DNA of 64,000 nucleotides from JACJVV01 sp047602755 (GTDB lineage: Archaea; Nanobdellota; Nanobdellia; Woesearchaeales; JACJVV01): the NCBI GenBank assembly GCA_047602755.1, contig JBLKOM010000003.1, positions 62,001 to 126,000 of the forward strand. The letters run 5' to 3'. The notes under the pieces are model-generated. The model saw only the letters and a program-made list of their open reading frames with translations. It made no database searches and was not told the DNA's origin. Within the stretch, counting starts at the first letter, position 1, and every line of letters starts with the position of its first letter. Position numbers and translations under genes: made by a program. Positions 26,472 through 36,254 of this stretch are shown here, piece after piece.

Positions 26472-26496
26472 AGCAATATTTTTAAATAATATTGCT
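26472..26496. promoter_or_regulatory. 9-bp inverted repeat over the cls TATA box
   Basis: AGCAATATT (26472-26480) and AATATTGCT (26488-26496) are perfect inverted copies around TTTAAAT, which is the likely TATA box about 25 bases before the cls ATG at 26508. A repressor bound here would block transcription; the protein is unknown. Confidence 0.5.
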
Positions 26497-26507
26497 TATA
26501 CTAGAAT

Positions 26508-27962
26508 ATGGATCCATTAATATTCAATTCAGTACTTTCAATAGTACTAACAGTTTACATATTTTCATTCTTAATTCTACTCATTCTAGAGAATAGAGAC
26601 CCAGATAAAACTATTGCTTGGATACTAGTGGTTGCATTTATTCCAATATTGGGTTTATTTATTTATTTTTATCTTGGACAAAATTGGAAGAAAAAACAAT
26701 TTATCCAACACTTTCAAACAAATACACTTAGAAGTATGTTAAAACAACGAGCATTTTTTGCAAAAAAAATACTAAGTGATTCAACAAAAAAAGAAATTAA
26801 AACAGAACTTGAACAAAAATTAATCAGTACAATACAAAAAACAAATGGATTTGGTTTAACAACAAGAAATAATTTTAAATTTTATGCTAATGGATCTGAA
26901 AAATTTGAAGATTTAATTAATAGTATTCAAAAAGCAAAAAAATACATTCATATCGAATATTATAGAATACATGATGATATTTATGGTAAAATTTTACGAA
27001 AAACTCTACTCGATAAAGCAAAGAAAGGTGTTGAAGTTAGATTATTACTTGATTTTTATGGATCTTTAAAATTTATATCTAAACACTCAAAACAATTAAG
27101 AGATGGTGGTGTTAAAATAAAGAGTTTTTTTAACCCTTTAAGATTATTTCAATATCATAAAATGAATTATAGAAACCATAGAAAAATTGTTGTTATAGAC
27201 GGTAAAAAAGCTTTCATTGGTGGAATGAATATTGGTTCATCATATATTAATGGAGGAAAGCAATTCAAATCATGGAAAGATATGCATGCTATGGTTGAGG
27301 GTGAAATTGTACATCAATTGCAAACTATTTTTATCTATGATTGGTACCTTGCAACAAAAGAAAATATTATGCTCGAAAGATATTATCCTTTATTATCAAA
27401 AACTGAATTAAGCCATAGTGTTTTACAAACTGTACATTCAGGACCAGAGCAATATTACGAGCCAATTAAACAAGCATATTTCTTGATGATTACTAATGCA
27501 AAAGAAGAAATAAAAATATGCACACCTTATTTTATACCAGATGAAAGTATTTCAAATTCATTAAAAAATGCTGCACTTTCAGGGGTTAAAGTAAAAATAA
27601 TTGTACCATCAAAGCCAGATCATAAAACTCCTTTTTATGCTTCAAGAACATATTTTGAAGAACTAATGGAAGTTGGTGTTGAAATATATGAATATCAACC
27701 AGGATTTATGCATGCAAAATGTGTTATTGCTGATCATAATGTTGCTACTTTAGGAACAGCTAATTTTGACATAAGAGGATTTCAAGTTAATTTTGAAGCA
27801 AATATTGTTATGTATAGCAGAAAAGATGTGGATATTATAGACAAGGAATTTAAAGATATGTTAAAAGATAGTAAAAAAATTGAATTAAATAAATTTAAAT
27901 CAAGAAAAATAAGCTTAAAAATGAGGGAATCATTTGCTAGATTATTCTCACCAATACTTTAA
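26508..27962 (+). CDS. cls: cardiolipin synthase, bacterial-type phospholipase D family
   Basis: The 484-residue enzyme has two N-terminal membrane helices (about 6-26 and 36-57) and two phospholipase-D domains, each with an HKD motif: HRKIVVIDGKK (H224) and HAKCVIADHN (H402). It condenses two phosphatidylglycerol-type lipids, or their archaeal ether equivalents, to cardiolipin. The length and layout match bacterial ClsA. It stands in its own transcription unit, with a palindrome over its TATA box. Because an Lgt-like protein and a BtaA-like protein also occur in this window, the membrane-lipid set of this organism may be mixed (inference). Confidence 0.92.
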   Translation: MDPLIFNSVLSIVLTVYIFSFLILLILENRDPDKTIAWILVVAFIPILGLFIYFYLGQNWKKKQFIQHFQTNTLRSMLKQRAFFAKKILSDSTKKEIKTELEQKLISTIQKTNGFGLTTRNNFKFYANGSEKFEDLINSIQKAKKYIHIEYYRIHDDIYGKILRKTLLDKAKKGVEVRLLLDFYGSLKFISKHSKQLRDGGVKIKSFFNPLRLFQYHKMNYRNHRKIVVIDGKKAFIGGMNIGSSYINGGKQFKSWKDMHAMVEGEIVHQLQTIFIYDWYLATKENIMLERYYPLLSKTELSHSVLQTVHSGPEQYYEPIKQAYFLMITNAKEEIKICTPYFIPDESISNSLKNAALSGVKVKIIVPSKPDHKTPFYASRTYFEELMEVGVEIYEYQPGFMHAKCVIADHNVATLGTANFDIRGFQVNFEANIVMYSRKDVDIIDKEFKDMLKDSKKIELNKFKSRKISLKMRESFARLFSPIL

Positions 27963-28040
27963 GGTAAGGTCATTAAAATGATAGTACATTAGACATAACC
28001 AATAATAAAACTTAAATATAGTTCTACTTTGTTATATTAT

Positions 28041-30470
28041 ATGCTTATAAAATGGATAAAACTTGAGAACATTAGGAGCTATACTACTAGTAAAATAACG
28101 TTCCCTGAAGGCACTACATTACTATCAGGAGATATAGGAAGTGGTAAGTCTACAATACTTCTTGCAATTGAATTTGTATTATTTGGATTAGTAAAAGGAG
28201 AAATTTCTGGTTCTACCTTACTTAGAAAAGGTACAGTACAAGGAGATGTTGAATTATGTTTCCAACTTGATGATAAAGAGATAATAATCAAACGAATTCT
28301 TAAGAAGAAAAAGGATTCAATAAGTCAAGACAATAGTTATATTATTATTAATGGAGTAAAAAAAGAATCAGCACCTGTTGAATTAAAAGCAAGCATACTT
28401 GAATTACTTGGTTATCCAATGGATTTTCTAACAAAGAAGAATTTACTCTTTAGATATACTGTATATACACCACAAGAAGAAATGAAACGGATAATATTTG
28501 AGAGTAAAGAGGATAGATTAAATACACTCCGAAAAGTTTTTGGTGTTGATAAATATAAAAGAATAAGAGAGAATGTTGTTTTAGTACAAAAAAGACTAAA
28601 AGAACAATGTAAAGAAATATCTGGCTATATAAGTGATTTTGATTTAAAGAAGAATGAAATGAATGAAATATTAAAAACGATTGAAGTTTTAGGAAATGAG
28701 CTTATACCTTTAGAAAAAAGTAAAAAAGAGAGCAATGAATATCTTAATCAACTATATACTAAAATAAACTCAAAGAAAAAGATTAAAGAAGAATTTATGA
28801 TATATAAAAATAAGATTGAGAAATTAGATTACGAATTAAGTATGATATTAAAAGAAAGAGAAGAAAATAATAATATAATAAAAGAATATGAAAAGCAAAT
28901 AATGTTAATGAATATTGTTAAAGTTGATGAAAGTAAAAAGGATGAACTTGAAAAGAATATTAAGGAAAAAGAGGAGATTATTGTAAAACTAAAAGAAGAA
29001 AAAAGTAGAATTAATGAAAAAGAAAAAAACTTAACTAATATGAAGAAAGATATTGAAGATTATCTAAATAACCAAAATAATTCTGAAATAATAAAAACAA
29101 AACAAGAGATAGTTGCAAAAATAAATCAACTTAAATCAGATGCTTTAAAGAAGGAACAACTTATGAAAGATTTAGAAAATGCAAAAGAAGAAAAATCTTC
29201 ATATGAGCGGAATAAAGCTGTATTGAATGATAAGATATTATCATCCAAAGAAACATTAAATAAAATAACTGGGCTAGAAGAATGCCCTACTTGTCTTCAA
29301 AAAGTTGATGATAATCATAAACATAAAATTTCACAAAAGCAACAAGAGAGTATAAGTAATTATACAGAAGGAATTAATATGATTGATAATAAAATCAAAT
29401 CACTAAAAATCATAGAAATTGAGAACCAATTAAATGAAGTAATTAAAAATGAAAAAGAACTTAATATTTTAAATGTAAAAGTTGCAACAATTGAAGGAAT
29501 TGAGAAGAATATAATAGAAAAAAAAGAACAATTACAAAATATAATTAGACAACTTGAACAAGTTATAATTGAGAAAAATAAAATTGAGCAAGAAAATATT
29601 GATGATTTAGTTCAAATAGTAAATAATGACAAATTGCAATTGCAAAAAATTAATGATGAGATTAATAAATTAAAAATTAAAAAAGAAAAGGAAGATAATA
29701 TTGAAAGATTGATAGCAAAGAATAATGAACATAAGTTGAAAGTAATAAAAATTAATGAAGAAAAAAATAACCTAGCAAAAGAATCTGATAAATTTAAAGG
29801 AATTGACGAGATTGTAGCAAATATTGAGAGTAAAATAAAAAATAAAGAACAAGAATTAAAAAATATTGAGATAAATATAAATATAAAACAGACAAAATTA
29901 AGTGAGAAGAATAAAGAAATAACAAAATTAAAAAGTGAAATAGATAATAAAGAAACAAAAAGAAAAGAAATGATAAAGAAAAAGCAATACATCGACTGGA
30001 TTGATAATTCTTTCATACAAATAATTGCAATGATTGAGAAAAATATTCTTGTTTCGGTTAATAATGAGTTTAACGCTTTATTTCAAGAATGGTTTGATAT
30101 ATTAGTTGAAGATGAACTTATAACTGCAAGATTAGATGAAGAATTTACTCCAATAGTACAGCAAAATGGATATGACATTGAAGCAGAAAATTTGTCTGGT
30201 GGAGAAAAAACTGCATTAGCACTAGCTTATAGATTAGCATTAAATAAAGTAATAAACGAGATTACATCAGAAGTTAATACTAAAGATTTGCTTATACTTG
30301 ATGAACCAACTGATGGATTCTCAGAACAACAACTTGATAAAATACGAGATGTGCTTGATAGACTTCAGATGAAACAACTAATTATAGTATCGCATGAAAA
30401 TAAGATTGAAAGTTTTGTTGATAATATAATAAATATTACAAAAAATGAGCATATTAGTCAAGTTGGTTAA
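28041..30470 (+). CDS. rad50: Rad50/SbcC-type SMC ATPase
   Basis: The 809-residue ATPase starts at ATG 28041 (an upstream TTG at 28029 would add four residues). It has an N-terminal Walker A, GDIGSGKST (30-38), long coiled coils (about 180-400 and 430-660), a zinc hook CPTC at 415-418 between them, and a C-terminal LSGGEKTALA signature (718) with LLILDEP Walker B. Rad50 works with Mre11 to process double-strand breaks. No Mre11 gene is in the window, although the two are commonly adjacent in archaea, so it is encoded elsewhere or absent. The coiled coil is somewhat shorter than in many archaeal Rad50s. Confidence 0.9.
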   Translation: MLIKWIKLENIRSYTTSKITFPEGTTLLSGDIGSGKSTILLAIEFVLFGLVKGEISGSTLLRKGTVQGDVELCFQLDDKEIIIKRILKKKKDSISQDNSYIIINGVKKESAPVELKASILELLGYPMDFLTKKNLLFRYTVYTPQEEMKRIIFESKEDRLNTLRKVFGVDKYKRIRENVVLVQKRLKEQCKEISGYISDFDLKKNEMNEILKTIEVLGNELIPLEKSKKESNEYLNQLYTKINSKKKIKEEFMIYKNKIEKLDYELSMILKEREENNNIIKEYEKQIMLMNIVKVDESKKDELEKNIKEKEEIIVKLKEEKSRINEKEKNLTNMKKDIEDYLNNQNNSEIIKTKQEIVAKINQLKSDALKKEQLMKDLENAKEEKSSYERNKAVLNDKILSSKETLNKITGLEECPTCLQKVDDNHKHKISQKQQESISNYTEGINMIDNKIKSLKIIEIENQLNEVIKNEKELNILNVKVATIEGIEKNIIEKKEQLQNIIRQLEQVIIEKNKIEQENIDDLVQIVNNDKLQLQKINDEINKLKIKKEKEDNIERLIAKNNEHKLKVIKINEEKNNLAKESDKFKGIDEIVANIESKIKNKEQELKNIEININIKQTKLSEKNKEITKLKSEIDNKETKRKEMIKKKQYIDWIDNSFIQIIAMIEKNILVSVNNEFNALFQEWFDILVEDELITARLDEEFTPIVQQNGYDIEAENLSGGEKTALALAYRLALNKVINEITSEVNTKDLLILDEPTDGFSEQQLDKIRDVLDRLQMKQLIIVSHENKIESFVDNIINITKNEHISQVG

Positions 30471-30514
30471 TATTAGTTATATTTGTTACTTAACAGTAGT
30501 ATCAAAACGAAACA

Positions 30515-30523
30515 TTTATAAAT
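30515..30523 (+). promoter_or_regulatory. TATA box of the APH-like kinase gene
   Basis: TTTATAAAT preceded by CGAAACA (BRE-like) lies about 34 bases before the ATG at 30553, giving a short leader. Confidence 0.45.
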
Positions 30524-30552
30524 AGAAAGTTCTTCAACCATTATGAGGGCTT

Positions 30553-32250
30553 ATGTTAGATGAATTAGTAACCTATCTTAGTACTAGAGATATAGATAGT
30601 GGTAAAGATAGGACTAGATTATATGAAGATTTGCAAGGACTTGTAATGGATGGAAATGATAGAAGTAGATTATATTCAAATTTACAAAGAATTCTAATAC
30701 CTTCTGAAGAAATAAGTTCAAATAAAATTTTTATTGAAAGAAATGATAATTTTAGTGAAAAAGAAAGAAATTCTATATACCTTATTAATAAAATCCCTAT
30801 TCAAGAATCTAGTAATTTTGGAAATAAAAAAATAAATAATCTTGAAGAGATCATTAGTTATGATATTAATAAGAATAACAATTTTGAAATAATAAATCAA
30901 GATTATAAAATTGGACTTAATAAATTTTTCAATTTTAATCTTGAAAATAGTAATAGTAAAAAAGAGATTAAGTTTAGTGATAAAAATATTGACTCATTAT
31001 TACAAACATATACATCTAGAGGTTTTGGTATTAAAGAAAGCAATTACTCACCAAATGAAGGAATAATATTTAGACCTGATAAAAAGATTCGTGATCAGCA
31101 AGAAACTTTACCTGATGCAACTGTTGTACCTGATCAAGTTACAATGCCTGCAGTATATGCTCCTTTGCTTCAAGCATTACAATCAGAGTTTCCTGGTATA
31201 AAATATAAAGGAATAACAACACTTGCAGACAAATCACAACATGAAGTTGATATATTAATTTTTGAGTATGTGGTTAATGGTCAAGTTAAACAATTAAATG
31301 TTGTTGCTAAAGATGATATGACAAAGGAAAGAATGATTCCACAGTTTTTGAATGATATAGGAATTGTTTCACATATGATTTATAACAGAACTTCAAGACT
31401 GATAATGCAACATGTTGGTCAACATGATTTAAGAGAATTAATTGCATCTTCATCACAGCCAGATGTAATACGTATAGTTGATATTGCATTAAATAAAATT
31501 GCACAAATTCATGTTTTAGCTACACAGAATTTAGGTACATTAAAGCATGAATATGGAATTGATTTAGAAAGAACAGATTATGTTAAAGAATTCGAAAGAA
31601 GATTCATAGGACCTGTTTCTCCTATCATAAGCCCTCAGCTTCATAGGTTAATACAGGCCTATTCTTCTTTTACTCATGGATTTAATCCAGGTTATTTTGT
31701 GCATGGTGACTTCCATCCTGGAAATGTAAGAGTAGGAAAACAAGAATGTTATGTTATTGATTACGAATGGGCAAAAATAGGTCTTGTATTTGATGATCTT
31801 TCTAGGTTTGTAAATACAGTAGCAAGAGATAGACCAGACTTTGATACCAAAGACTTTGTTGAACATGTAGTAAGACAATATACTGCAGCACATAATGAAA
31901 TTGCAAGAAAACCTATACCAAATGATCAAGCAGTCGCAACATCATTCCAATATGCAATGATTAATGATGAATTATACAAAGTTGGTGAATACATTGCGTT
32001 TGCTGAAGCACATCCAAAAGTGGCAGAAGAAAAACTAATGAAGAGTTCAACATGTTTGCTTAGAACACTAAATATGATAGACGATGCTATATCTGATTCA
32101 GAGAAAACATTTAATTCAAAGTCTAGAGATTTATTGTCTGAGCTTAAGCATTCAATACTTGATTATGTTAGAATTTCTCCTTATGAACAATTAAGAGAAG
32201 TTGCAAGTATGTATCAACCTACTATTCATTCAACATTCATGGCAAGATAA
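30553..32250 (+). CDS. APH/choline-kinase-fold phosphotransferase with N-terminal repeats
   Basis: The 565-residue protein has an APH-type kinase domain in its C-terminal half: VHGDFHPGN (383-391, catalytic D386) and VIDYEWAK (D403, the metal site). The N-terminal 50 residues contain two copies of a short motif, DxGKDRTRLYEDLQ and DGNDRSRLYSNLQ, and about 130 residues of Asn-rich, probably flexible linker follow. The APH family phosphorylates small molecules such as aminoglycosides, choline or homoserine; the substrate here is unknown. It overlaps the 3' end of the convergent AbrB-PhoU gene by 25 bases. No resistance role should be assumed. Confidence 0.75.
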   Translation: MLDELVTYLSTRDIDSGKDRTRLYEDLQGLVMDGNDRSRLYSNLQRILIPSEEISSNKIFIERNDNFSEKERNSIYLINKIPIQESSNFGNKKINNLEEIISYDINKNNNFEIINQDYKIGLNKFFNFNLENSNSKKEIKFSDKNIDSLLQTYTSRGFGIKESNYSPNEGIIFRPDKKIRDQQETLPDATVVPDQVTMPAVYAPLLQALQSEFPGIKYKGITTLADKSQHEVDILIFEYVVNGQVKQLNVVAKDDMTKERMIPQFLNDIGIVSHMIYNRTSRLIMQHVGQHDLRELIASSSQPDVIRIVDIALNKIAQIHVLATQNLGTLKHEYGIDLERTDYVKEFERRFIGPVSPIISPQLHRLIQAYSSFTHGFNPGYFVHGDFHPGNVRVGKQECYVIDYEWAKIGLVFDDLSRFVNTVARDRPDFDTKDFVEHVVRQYTAAHNEIARKPIPNDQAVATSFQYAMINDELYKVGEYIAFAEAHPKVAEEKLMKSSTCLLRTLNMIDDAISDSEKTFNSKSRDLLSELKHSILDYVRISPYEQLREVASMYQPTIHSTFMAR

Positions 32251-33134
32251 CTTCCTGATGTATTTCTTATCTTTTCAACTAATGATATAAGATGATGACA
32301 TAATATAATATCTTTATTTCTTTTGAACAATTCTTTTGCTTTATTACTTAATTCATTTTTTTGCTTGTTAATTATATCTTTTTTTACTGAATCATACTTG
32401 TAAAATAATTCGTAGAATGTAATAAAATAATTATTAATTTCCTTCAATAGAGAAAGAGCTTCTGAACTTATTTCTTTTTTATTGTTAGCATTTACATAAT
32501 CTTCACAGATATATCTATATTCGTCTGCAAGACGTTCAAGATTCTGTATCAAATCATATGCTTGTAAAGATCTATCTTGACGTTTGTAACCTTTTTTTGA
32601 AATTAAACGCAGAAGAAAAGATGTAAATTTGTTATTAATTGTTTCTAATTCTTGTATTTGCTTTAAACGTGAAAAATTTTTTTCTTTTAAAGATTGATAT
32701 ATACCTTCTGCCATTTCTTTCATTATAAGAAAAACTTTTCTTAGAATATTATCAAATTCTTCTTCTAATTCAGATGAAATGCTTTTGATTGTTACTGATT
32801 TTTCAGTTTGATCAATTATCTCATAACCAATACAATCTGGAACTCGTTCTTTAATTGATTTTATCACAGAATCATTATTGTACCTAATAATAATTTCATC
32901 AAATCCAAGAATATAAAGATGAGACAGGTCATTTTTTGTAAAATTACCCATTTGTGTTGCGTCAATCTCAATATTGCGTTTGCTGGAGGCTTTACCAGTT
33001 GAAAGCTGTATTGTATTGCCTGTCTCATCTATAGTAAGCTCGTCTCCTTCCTGGAGACTGTATTTCTTAACCCATGTAGCAGGCAAGGATATAGTCATTG
33101 TGGCTTTTCCCTGCCTGACAATTTTTCTTCTCAA
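32226..33134 (-). CDS. AbrB-PhoU fusion regulator (second paralogue)
   Basis: The 302-residue paralogue of the protein at 298-1230 has the same order: AbrB-type domain (about 1-45, GKATMTISLPATWVKKY, LQEGDEL) and PhoU-like helical region (about 110-300). It lies divergent from the eight-gene operon starting at 33346, in the same relation as the first copy has to the aroE-like operon. A role in controlling that operon is inferred from this arrangement. It overlaps the kinase gene at its 3' end by 25 bases. Phosphate sensing is inferred from the family only. Confidence 0.85.
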   Translation of the reverse strand: MRRKIVRQGKATMTISLPATWVKKYSLQEGDELTIDETGNTIQLSTGKASSKRNIEIDATQMGNFTKNDLSHLYILGFDEIIIRYNNDSVIKSIKERVPDCIGYEIIDQTEKSVTIKSISSELEEEFDNILRKVFLIMKEMAEGIYQSLKEKNFSRLKQIQELETINNKFTSFLLRLISKKGYKRQDRSLQAYDLIQNLERLADEYRYICEDYVNANNKKEISSEALSLLKEINNYFITFYELFYKYDSVKKDIINKQKNELSNKAKELFKRNKDIILCHHLISLVEKIRNTSGSYLAMNVE

Positions 33135-33272
33135 TATAATATTAGAATAATTAGCAAGTATATAAATATTTCGCTTTCTATATAGATATATACCTAACTA
33201 TATTCTATAATAACAAAATATATACACTTAAGGTAATTCTATATACATAAAGAGAGATGTTCTGGTATTAGG

Positions 33273-33340
33273 CCCTTGCTAAGGGGTGATTTGGCTTAAA
33301 CAAATTCAGGAGAATAATATTCCGATTTTATCGGGGGTGA
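33273..33340 (+). promoter_or_regulatory. structured leader of the eight-gene operon
   Basis: Two hairpins can be drawn before the ATG at 33346: CCCTT-GCT-AAGGG (33273-33285) and CCGAT-TTT-ATCGG (33322-33334). The second runs into the Shine-Dalgarno sequence GGGGGTGA (33333-33340), so folding could hide it. The divergent promoters of this operon and of the AbrB-PhoU gene share the remaining 200 bases, with TATA-like sequences around 33213 and 33237. Confidence 0.4.
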
Positions 33341-33345
33341 GAGAA

Positions 33346-33981
33346 ATGAGTGAACAAGTACAAGATTTAGGTGGTTTAACACTTAAGTTATCAAAAGAAG
33401 GTTTTAGTGTAGAAAGAGAAGGAGTAACATTTAGATATGATGCTCCAAAACCTGTAAAGCCTGTTAAAAGTTTAACAGACCATGACACATTTGCGTATAA
33501 AGATGAATTCAGATGTGATACCTTCAGAGCAATAGAAGACATAGCTGAAAGAAATATCAATTCTTCAATTACAATAGCTGGTCAACCTGATGTTGTCATA
33601 CACACAGAGTATAATCCAAAAGGTCAAACAAGAAATTCTGAATTAAAAGTTGTAAGGGTAGGGGACAGAAGAACATATAGACAATCTTATGAAAAAGATT
33701 TGCTTGGATTATACACAGACCATGTTTCTAGAGAAGCTCAAGAATATGAACAACAAATGAAAATGGCTTCTAAAGTTGCTGCAGAAGTTATTGATGATTT
33801 AAAATTAGATCAAGCATTCTTGAGATATACTGCATTCTACATAGCTAATCAATTAAAGCAAGAGCAACAAAAAGAATTAGCAAAGCTATCTCCAACTGTA
33901 AGAATCATGAAAAAATATCTTGATCAAAGCAGAGCAAGGAATATGAAAAATGTATTTTATGTAGGTGATTCAAAATGTTGA
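33346..33981 (+). CDS. hypothetical protein, first gene of the eight-gene operon
   Basis: This 211-residue soluble protein starts at the ATG at 33346, five bases after a strong Shine-Dalgarno site; a GTG at 33286 would add 20 residues but is less well placed. It is alpha/beta with charged helices at the C terminus (about 120-200, KQEQQKELAKL). I see no catalytic motif that I recognise. It overlaps the next gene by 7 bases (33975), so the two are translationally coupled. Within the operon it precedes unknown proteins, two CYTH-like proteins, a HAD-like protein and a PPDK-like protein. Function unknown. Confidence 0.65.
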   Translation: MSEQVQDLGGLTLKLSKEGFSVEREGVTFRYDAPKPVKPVKSLTDHDTFAYKDEFRCDTFRAIEDIAERNINSSITIAGQPDVVIHTEYNPKGQTRNSELKVVRVGDRRTYRQSYEKDLLGLYTDHVSREAQEYEQQMKMASKVAAEVIDDLKLDQAFLRYTAFYIANQLKQEQQKELAKLSPTVRIMKKYLDQSRARNMKNVFYVGDSKC

Positions 33982-34424
33982 GAGGAACAAGATTAATTGA
34001 TCATTCTGAATTAAGTGATATATTACTTGAGATTGCAGCAAGTGGTGTTGATGTTCCAAGACTAAATGTTTCAAATTATATCCCAGAATATTTGAGAACA
34101 AAAGATGATGGAACAGAAGTTTACAGAGTTAAAGAGAAAGAGGTTGAAGTTGCAGAAGGATATAGAATTGATACGCATTGTAATGTTGTAAATCTAAAAC
34201 TACTAAGAGAAAAACAACAGCTTGAGAGATTAAGAAAAAATCAACCGCCTGTAAAAGATCATCCTGAATTTCTTAGAGTATCACCTGTTTACATTCAAGA
34301 AGGTAGAGTTGAAAGACTAGAACTAGAATCACCAGATACACAAGGTGAGGATATAGAGAGATATCTTACTGGTAAAATACCTGCAAAAAGATTAGTTGAT
34401 TTAGGATTTGATAAAAAATATTGA
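33975..34424 (+). CDS. hypothetical protein, second gene of the eight-gene operon
   Basis: The 149-residue soluble protein overlaps the previous gene by 7 bases and precedes the next by 24, with a GGAGG Shine-Dalgarno in that gap. It has a region of alternating beta strands (about 45-80, YRVKEKEVEVAEGYRI) and a charged helix (LKLLREKQQLERLRKNQ). No membrane segments, cysteine clusters or recognised motifs are visible. Family and function are unknown; it is assigned to the operon by spacing and strand. Confidence 0.6.
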   Translation: MLRGTRLIDHSELSDILLEIAASGVDVPRLNVSNYIPEYLRTKDDGTEVYRVKEKEVEVAEGYRIDTHCNVVNLKLLREKQQLERLRKNQPPVKDHPEFLRVSPVYIQEGRVERLELESPDTQGEDIERYLTGKIPAKRLVDLGFDKKY

Positions 34425-34448
34425 AGATAATAAATGGAGGAATGAAAG

Positions 34449-35462
34449 ATGAAACAAGATACAAAAGTTGCATTAATAGAACATCCTAATTATAAAATTG
34501 GATATGATAAAGGTCATAATGCAGAGACGCCTCCAGCAGGGATTAATCAAATTATGCCTGAACCAAGAGAAGTTGAAATAGACCTAGATGATACTGCTAG
34601 TACTATGGAAAGTTTATCTGAATTATTCCCTAGGAAAAAAAAATTATTTGATTATGATGACTCAAAACTAGCAAAACTTGGATTACACGCTAACGCATAT
34701 ATACCTGACTTAGCTGAAATATTAAAACACGAAATGCGCAATCCTTGTCTTTCAGAAATAAAACCAAGAACTGTTTTAAAATTATTTCCTTATCTTAATC
34801 CAGAACAAACTATTGATGATATTGTTTCAAAAGCAGCACTAAGAGAAGGTTACATCGACGGAATAAAGCAATATGCAGAGGAAGCAAAACTTCATGTTGT
34901 ATTTGGTGATGTTGCTGGAGTTAATCTAAAGAATAAATATCATCTAGCATCATTTGCAAAGGGAATGGCTATGCAGTGCCCTTCTGTCTGGATGCCAGGA
35001 TTAGAAGAATTTGGTGGCAGACCTGTATCAGCAGATGCTGATGCATACAAAGCAGGAATTCTAATTGCACTTGCAAAGAAAGGTGTTGATTTAGTTATTG
35101 GCGACGGACCATTCAATCAAGAGACTTATGATGCATTCCAAAGTGGAAGATATGCAAAGCCAGTAAAGACTGAGAAAGGAGAAACAGCAGTTTCTATTGC
35201 TGATGTTGCAGAGATGAAGTCTGATTTTGAAATGCACTATTGTTTAGGATTGGACTTATGGATTGTTGAACAGGGATTAAAAGGAAAAGTGACCCATCAA
35301 GACATACGACATCCAGAAGCATTATACGCATTTAAATCATTGATGGAAGGAAAAAAGATTGGAGATTATGATGATACAGAGCCAAGCGTTGAAAGAATTA
35401 CAAGAAATGTAGGACAAGTAGCTTATGATTTAGCAACCAGAATTGTAGGTGAAATGAAATGA
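34449..35462 (+). CDS. hypothetical protein, third gene of the eight-gene operon
   Basis: The 337-residue soluble protein has a Shine-Dalgarno GGAGG 11 bases before its ATG and ends in an ATGA overlap with the next gene. The central part is alpha/beta, with hydrophobic strands LHVVFGDVAGV (about 148-158) and VDLVIGDGPFN (about 214-224) followed by a long helical region; both strands end in GD, which could form a metal or phosphate site. I do not recognise a family. The pattern is compatible with a Rossmann- or TIM-like enzyme, but that is only an impression. Confidence 0.6.
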   Translation: MKQDTKVALIEHPNYKIGYDKGHNAETPPAGINQIMPEPREVEIDLDDTASTMESLSELFPRKKKLFDYDDSKLAKLGLHANAYIPDLAEILKHEMRNPCLSEIKPRTVLKLFPYLNPEQTIDDIVSKAALREGYIDGIKQYAEEAKLHVVFGDVAGVNLKNKYHLASFAKGMAMQCPSVWMPGLEEFGGRPVSADADAYKAGILIALAKKGVDLVIGDGPFNQETYDAFQSGRYAKPVKTEKGETAVSIADVAEMKSDFEMHYCLGLDLWIVEQGLKGKVTHQDIRHPEALYAFKSLMEGKKIGDYDDTEPSVERITRNVGQVAYDLATRIVGEMK

Positions 35463-36214
35463 CAAAAAAGAAATCAAAAACAATAAAGCAAAAAGTAACA
35501 GAGATTTCTGATTTGCATGTGTTAAAAGAATTTAGAGGACTAAATGGAAATGTTACTCCAGGAAATACTCCAATCGGATACACACAAGAAGATATTAATG
35601 AAGCTGTAAGAATTATAAGAGAAAATGGGTTGATATTAAGAGCTGCTGGAATTAGTGTTGGTGAAGATGTTGTTAGTGGAACTACTATTACTACATCAAG
35701 TGGAAAATCATTCTCATATTATGCAGCTGTATATCCTGAGAGAGGGATTGTGAAAGGTCATCTATCAGCATTAAGTGGCGGAGACATAAATAAAGGATGT
35801 AAAGTTCTTGCATTTGAATTTGAAACAAAATATATGGGGAATGAAGCAAAAGAACACAGATATACTGGTAACTTAAATGTAAATTATTGGATTGCTGAAT
35901 ATTCACGACAAAGAGATGTAAAAAGAAATACTCAAACTGCAATAGATACACTTGTACATGAATATCTGCTAAGACAAATGAATTTAGTAAGTCAATCAGA
36001 CAGTGAACCTGTTAATGGAGAATTATTAAGAAAAGAAATTTACACTGCTCCACCTGACTTAACAATTATTTCTCAATCAAATATGGTTGAACCAAAAAAA
36101 GGGAATGCTAGAGAATATCTTGATATGTATATTAGATTAGGGTCATATACTGTGCCTGTTGATCCTTTTATTGAACAAATGAAAGAAGTAATTGCGAAAG
36201 CATGCAAACGATAA
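35459..36214 (+). CDS. hypothetical protein, fourth gene of the eight-gene operon
   Basis: The 251-residue protein starts in an ATGA overlap with the previous gene. It has a basic N terminus, a Gly-rich LNGNVTPGNTPIG stretch (about 28-40), an alpha/beta middle with SGTTITTSSGKSFSYYAAVYPE (about 73-94; note the serine- and threonine-rich turn) and a helical tail. No signal or membrane segment is seen. Family unknown. Tight coupling to the third gene suggests that the two products act together. Confidence 0.6.
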   Translation: MTKKKSKTIKQKVTEISDLHVLKEFRGLNGNVTPGNTPIGYTQEDINEAVRIIRENGLILRAAGISVGEDVVSGTTITTSSGKSFSYYAAVYPERGIVKGHLSALSGGDINKGCKVLAFEFETKYMGNEAKEHRYTGNLNVNYWIAEYSRQRDVKRNTQTAIDTLVHEYLLRQMNLVSQSDSEPVNGELLRKEIYTAPPDLTIISQSNMVEPKKGNAREYLDMYIRLGSYTVPVDPFIEQMKEVIAKACKR

Positions 36215-36254
36215 AGTTAGAAAAATAAAATGAAAAATATTGGAGGAAAATAAA

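Noticed and set aside
30553..32250. Antibiotic-resistance kinase
   Set aside because: The APH fold covers many small-molecule kinases; nothing in the sequence or surroundings points to an antibiotic substrate.
33286..33345. GTG start for the first gene of the eight-gene operon
   Set aside because: The ATG at 33346 has a much better Shine-Dalgarno at the right distance; the extension also overlaps the leader hairpins.
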